DNA from: Grammothele lineata
Lineage: Eukaryota; Basidiomycota; Agaricomycetes; Polyporales; Polyporaceae
Assembly: GCA_002150815.3 (NCBI GenBank)
Contig: NDFF03000203.1
Location: 1 to 13,008 of the forward strand
DNA length: 13,008 nt
Direction of reading: 5' to 3'
A program made the position numbers and the translations under genes. The notes beneath the pieces were generated by a model. It was not told the origin of the DNA. It saw only the letters and a list, made by a program, of their open reading frames with translations, and searched no databases. Below are positions 8,686 through 13,008 of this stretch, piece by piece. Within the stretch, counting starts at the first letter, position 1, and every line of letters begins with the position of its first letter.

Positions 8686-10878
8686 ATGGGCCTCCTCAGT
8701 GCAGCCGCGGCTGGTCTGGTACGTTCCGTCCCTCGTGCAGTCCGCGCCCTGATGTTGTATGCCGATACCGACCACGCCCCCTTCGTCATGTCATTTTCCA
8801 GGCGTCTTGGGCACTCGTCCACAGGTGGCCTGTGCGGGGAGACCAGGCGGTGCTGCTTCTTGCGCTCGTGCTCGCAGCCCACTACGCGCTCGTCCTCGCC
8901 TCCGCTGATCATTCCCGACATGCGCTGCGCGCAACATCTGTATTCTACACCACCTACTTGTTCTCCCTCGCCGCGGTAACCTTTACATACCGCTCGTCGC
9001 CATGGCATCCCCTCTATTCGTACCCAGGGCCCATGCTGGCGCGCATGACGTCGCTGTGGCTCCTCGTCAACTCCATCTCGGGCCGTAAGCATCTGCTCAT
9101 TCACGAGCTGCACCTCCGCTATGGACCGTTCGTGCGCATCGGTGAGCCCGCCCTCGACCCTCGTTTCACACTTTGCTTATCGATGAACGCTCCCGTCCCC
9201 GGCGCTGCGCCCGCATCCATGCCCGTGCCCGTGCCCACGCCCACGCCCTCGTCCTTCTTCTTCGCGCCCGGCGACGGCACGGCAGGGCCGAACATCCTCT
9301 CCGTTAACTCGGCCTCGCTCATCCCGCTCTACTCAACCATGGAGAAGAGCGAGACCTACCGGCGGCACATCCGCACGCCCGGCTACGAGCTCTTCTTCAA
9401 GCCGCCCTCGACCGCCGCGCACCGCGAGCGCAAGCGCGCGTGGGGCGCGCTCTTCACCGTGAAAGGGTACATACTGCGTCTTCTTTCGTCGTTTGTTTTT
9501 GGGAGATGGAATGCCAACCACCGCTCTTTTTTTCTTTCTTGGGGTTGCTGGGGTGATTACGAGAATAGGATGGACGCGCTGATGCCCGCGCTGGAGCGGC
9601 GCACGAACGAGCTCGTGCGGTGCATCGAGCGGAGACAGGCCGAGAGCGCGAGCGGCCTCGTCGATCTCAAAGAAGCGCTGTCGCATTGGGCCTTTGACTA
9701 TACGGTATGTCCCGTCTCCCGCTCCCATCGTCGTCAAGGCGCGGAGGAAACTGAATGGGACCTTTTCTGGAATACGCACACGCACATACACGCAGATTGA
9801 CATCATATTCGGGGGTTCTGAATCGGTATGTCTCGCGCGCGGCGCTGCTCATTTCACTACACTGTCACGGAGCGGAGTTCTGACCGATCCGGCGCTCCTC
9901 CCCTTCTGTTTTCCGGCTTCTGACATAACTAGGCACTCATGGCGCGCGGAGACCCGGAGGGACTGTCCGTGACGGGAAAGATCGCGCTCGCTGTCATCGA
10001 TATGTATGTCGTGCTTCCCCGCCGTGCTTTGGCCTTCCTCCAAGTAGAATTGAGTTCGAAACCGACCCGCTTGCTCTCTCTCTCTTCCTCGTAGCCTCGG
10101 GCCCACCCCATGGATCATCGAGATGTTCTGGAATGTCCCGACGCCAAAGCGCGGGGGCGTGATGCTCGAGCGCGTCGGCGGGGGCGTGCGTGAGAGGATC
10201 AAGGCGAACCCCGAGTTTAACGGTCTGGCGTGGTATTTGGTAATGCCGCTTTCTTCCATTGCTGTTATGTATTCTTGCCTTTTCTGACACGACATGGGGT
10301 CTCCCGCACATATAGCTCCATAACGGGGTGTCGCAGCGGGACATCGAAGGCGATACGTACATCGCCGCGGTGGGCGGTGAGTATTTCATCGCGGCTTCTA
10401 TGCTCCCCAACAGCTTCTCACTCCTTCTCCCTCGTATCTTCGTGCTTCTCGCTCGTCCGCATCACGCCTTCGGCATCATGTGATGCCCCACGTCTTCCCA
10501 ACTCTCCATCCCCAACTCTCAACTCTCGACTCGTAACTCCCAACGTTCGACCCGCAAGGCTCGGACAACATCGCAGTCATCACCGCCCTCTCCATCTACT
10601 TCCTCCTCTCCCACCCCCCCTACTTCTCCCGCCTCCGCGCCGAGCTCGACGCCGCCTTCCCAGACCCCTCCGGACCGCTCCCCGCCTCGGACCTCGCCGC
10701 CCTCCCCTTCCTCAATGGGGTCATCAACGAGTCCCTCCGGCTCGGCACGCCCTTCTTCATCCCGCGCGTCGTTGGGGATGGGGGGGTGGTCCTCGAGGGG
10801 AGGTACGTGCCCCAGGGGACGGTCGTGGCGCTCGCGGCGTACAGCCAGCAGGTGAGCGAGGAGCACTTTTGGGGGGGG

Positions 10879-10919
<41 letters not shown>

Positions 10920-11264
10920 GGGGGGCGGGGACGAGGGCGGATAGGGGGGTGTTGGCTTCGTTTACGTTTGGTATGTTCTCCCCTCCCTCACTTCCTTCAT
11001 TGCTCGTAGACGACGCTGACGGCGACCGGGACGCACACAGGCCCGTACCAATGCACAGGCAAGCCGCTCGCGTACCGCGAGATGCGGCACGCGCTCGCGC
11101 GGCTCGTGCTCACGTTCGACTTTGCCTTTCCCCCCGGCATGACGGAGGCGGACACGGGAGCGTTCCTGGAGGGGATGGTGTGCATGCACACGACGTTCTT
11201 CAGGAATAGGCTTCTACTTAAGGCGACGCGTCGGCCGGGCATTAAGCTCGACGGTGCTTGCTAG
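8686..11264 (+). CDS. Membrane-bound cytochrome P450 monooxygenase, 10 exons, interrupted by a poly-G tract
   Basis: Haem-thiolate monooxygenase, presumably ER-anchored and fed by P450 reductase. Exons: 8686-8718, 8802-9141, 9286-9466, 9569-9704, 9796-9825, 9933-10003, 10095-10239, 10316-10376, 10559-10970, 11041-11264 (stop TAG), about 543 residues. All phases agree except inside exon 9. The N-terminus has several hydrophobic stretches, then SPWHPLYSYPGP. The I-helix reads AAVGGSDNIA (about 329-338), K-helix ESLR (390-393) and Cys loop FTFGPYQCTG (about 467-476, Cys codon 11052-11054), with an intron splitting the Gly codon before Pro-Tyr. After EEHFW (433-437) the DNA becomes nearly pure G, so the PERF/PERW motif is missing and the frame shifts by one; the upstream frame meets TAG at 10942. 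Downstream, the frame resumes as GAGTRADRGVLASFTFG. I cannot name the CYP family or substrate. Confidence 0.87.
10871..10930 (+). repeat. Poly-G tract (38-nt homopolymer core) in P450 exon 9
   Basis: Eight G (10871-10878), CC, then 38 consecutive G (10881-10918), T, and a further G-rich stretch with one C. The core lies in coding sequence between recognisable P450 segments, where the PERF motif should be. It is unlike any other part of the window and resembles failed base calling or low-confidence consensus more than a natural repeat. If real it would have strong G-quadruplex potential. Confidence 0.95.
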
Positions 11265-11376
11265 GCCGTTCGCGGTCACCCTCACCTACTTCCCGACCTC
11301 GACCCTGATCCCGACCTCAACCTCGACACCGACACCGATCGTCTCATCATATCTTGTACTCCCACCATGCTATCCA
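11265..11376. repeat. P450 3' flank with imperfect GACCTC-type hexamers
   Basis: Just after the P450 stop, 11280-11340 contains loosely repeated six-base units such as CGACCT, CAACCT and CGACAC. It probably belongs to the 3' untranslated region. No AATAAA polyadenylation signal is evident. Confidence 0.45.
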
Positions 11377-11411
11377 TCCTCTCCCTCTCCCTCTCTCCCT
11401 CTCTTCCCCTC
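11377..11411. repeat. Homopyrimidine CTCTCC-type microsatellite
   Basis: A stretch made only of C and T, built on CTCTCC and CTCTCTCC units, lies a little over 100 nt downstream of the P450 stop. It is noncoding. Confidence 0.7.
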
Positions 11412-11498
11412 GAGAGCTGGGCTGTAAATGACCCACCTTCTCCTCCTCCCTCCGTCCCCTCTTCCCGTTTGTACGTTACCTTACGACTCTCCCCCCAA

Positions 11499-11522
11499 TT
11501 AGCATTAGCGTTAGCTTTAGCT
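11499..11522. repeat. TTAGCN hexamer repeat, four copies
   Basis: Four adjacent hexamers TTAGCA, TTAGCG, TTAGCT and TTAGCT. They resemble but do not match the common fungal telomere unit TTAGGG, and they are too few to indicate a telomere. Confidence 0.8.
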
Positions 11523-11630
11523 TGGGTGCTTAACTACCCCCGTATATGTGTACGGTACTGTTGTATTCTTGGTAGACTTTTAGTCGGATTCCCGCGGCAT
11601 TCCGTCGACCACGTACTACTCCCTGAATAC

Positions 11631-11656
11631 CTCGCTTCCCTCGCTTCCCTCGCTGC
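11631..11656. repeat. CTCGCTTCC nonamer repeat
   Basis: Two perfect copies of CTCGCTTCC (11631-11639, 11640-11648) are followed by a partial third copy, CTCGCTGC. It is noncoding as far as I can tell. Confidence 0.75.
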
Positions 11657-12490
11657 TTCTCGACGTGCGCCGGATACGGCCGTGTCGAGACTCGGGACCC
11701 GAGCGCAGTGGTAGCGGGAGCTGGCCTCGTCGGCGGACTGCGAGTGGAAGATGGACCGTTGTCTCCGAGTGCCACCCTATCCCCTCTTGACTTAGTGTAC
11801 ATGTACAGTACTTCTTCTATTCGTTCGATGTATGCCGGCATAAACGTTTTCGTAACGACTGCGACCGCGGCGTGCGTGTGCGAACGGTGTGAACTCAGAA
11901 CGGTTGGCTGGGGGCTCGGGTGGGAGCTCGAGTACGGAACTTCGAGTTGGGATGTCAGGCTCGGGCTCGGGTGTTTTAGGGTTAACTTTGGCTCGTTGGC
12001 TAGGGTCGTCCTGGACTCAGTGGGCTTCTGGAGATGTTGTTGGCGTTCTCGTTCCCGGGTGTCTCGGTGTGGCGGCACCTCTGCCGACAGAAGGACGAGT
12101 CAGGAAGCATGAATTGGTCCAAAGAAAGACCGGGTTCTGCGTCGCAGGATGACAGGGATATGCACGATGCTTCCGAGTCCGCTGTGAGATCATCGTGAGG
12201 GCAGTGGTTGAATGAATGCTCACTGGCTTTACTCCATGACCTCAGTCGTAATGCATCTGACCCCAGCAAAGACCCAATGGTGCATCAGTCGTTGTGTGGG
12301 CTTCTACAGCGCCGTCTATGATATACCAGGCGCGAGCGCTCGTACTTTCCTCTTTCTCTTACTTACTAATTGTCGGATATGCTGCGGCTTCGCCGCTCCG
12401 TTCGAGATGCCATTTCGTAACTTGCAATTGAACATACAGTTGCGGACAATCAAAGTCGACAAATCTCATATTGAGCGAAATCGAATTATT
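11657..12490. other. Gene-poor right flank
   Basis: I see no supportable gene. Open frames on both strands (11530-12078 minus, 11708-12112 plus, 12000-12269 minus) are compositionally biased, overlap one another and show no motif. The minus-strand stretch at 12000-12269 has a fairly protein-like mix of Ser, Asp and Cys and could be an exon of an unrecognised gene, but I could not join it to another exon. GGCTCGGG occurs several times at 11911-11970. Confidence 0.4.
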
Positions 12491-13008
12491 TAGGGGTGGC
12501 TGATGATCAGAAAAGGGTCAGAGAGGTCCAAAGAGTCCAAAAAACGCACTCCGAAGTTTTTCCCACGAGGTTTTTGGGCACGCCAAAATTTTGGCCATTT
12601 TCAACGCCTCTCTCGCGGCCAAGCGCTCGTCGAGCGCCCGCAGGTGGGGTGAGAATTGGGCGCTTCTATCCCTCGGCGACGCATGACATAAGCGGCCTAT
12701 AGGCGAGAGAGAACCTTCGTCTCGCTATCGAGCACCTCAGCTGCCTCTCCCCACCCAATTCTCCATCGTGGATGCCGCGGGGGCCGAGCTCGTTTCATAC
12801 GCGCTGTGTTGCATGTGTATCGATCACTGATTTCGACTGAATTAGTAGTGGGAATGCATCTGACTGCGTTCCTATCCCGCAGATTCACTGACAAGTTGAG
12901 TACTAGTGATGCTACTGCTACCTCTTCAGATGCAATACATTTCACCTGTCTCAAACTTGATACCGCTACAATGATCTCTGATGCTACAGCATACGGGCTG
13001 GAAGCACG
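12491..13008. repeat. Palindrome-rich block, possible transposon remnant
   Basis: This block holds a 14-bp perfect palindrome GCCAAAATTTTGGC (12582-12595), GCGCTCG-T-CGAGCGC (12623-12637) and GCCTATAGGC (12694-12703). Two longer-range inverted pairs also occur: CTCTCTCGC (12608-12616) with GCGAGAGAG (12703-12711), and GAGAATTGGG (12651-12660) with CCCAATTCTC (12754-12763). No transposase or reverse-transcriptase reading frame accompanies them. A short nonautonomous element or solo terminal repeat is possible; target-site duplications were not identified. Confidence 0.35.

Noticed and set aside
10852..10944. Intron with donor GTGAGC and acceptor GATAG that would splice out the poly-G tract
   Set aside because: The resulting phase is wrong for the downstream VLASFTFG frame, and VSEEHFW after the would-be donor reads as ordinary P450 sequence.
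11530..12078. 182-residue minus-strand open frame
   Set aside because: It is biased in Thr, Arg, Ser and Pro, has no motif and overlaps other equally long frames; typical of chance openness in GC-rich DNA.

Overview
The window looks like nuclear DNA of a filamentous fungus, most likely a mushroom-forming basidiomycete. Its genes are cut by many short introns (about 53-182 nt) with GTRNGT donors and CTRAY-like branch sites. Coding DNA is GC-rich. The P450 has the N-terminal layout usual in basidiomycetes: several hydrophobic helices, then an SPWHPL...YPGP stretch. No rRNA, tRNA, CRISPR array or complete transposon was found.

Layout. Positions 1-1808 hold no gene I can support. A minus-strand gene of 8 proposed exons (3579 to 1809) encodes an unrecognised, mostly helical protein of about 414 residues with a central hydrophobic stretch. 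A 750-nt spacer follows. A minus-strand gene of 10 exons (6961 to 4332) encodes a roughly 600-residue major facilitator superfamily transporter of the multidrug/H+ antiporter type. A 1.7-kb divergent intergenic region (6962-8685) separates it from a plus-strand gene of 10 exons (8686-11264) for a membrane-bound cytochrome P450. Positions 11265-13008 carry no convincing gene, several simple repeats, and a palindrome-rich block near 12580-12770 that may be mobile-element debris.

The P450 and transporter are head to head, a layout often seen when an oxidised compound and its exporter are regulated together. No biosynthetic core enzyme is visible, so a detoxification or small-metabolite pair is only an inference. 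The most striking anomaly is a run of 38 G inside the P450. It lies exactly where the PERF/PERW segment should be, shifts the frame by one base, and yet keeps roughly normal spacing between the ExxR motif and the haem cysteine. That points to corrupted base calls or assembly rather than a natural allele. A second oddity is the P450 I-helix, which reads GGSDNI where most family members have a D-T pair.
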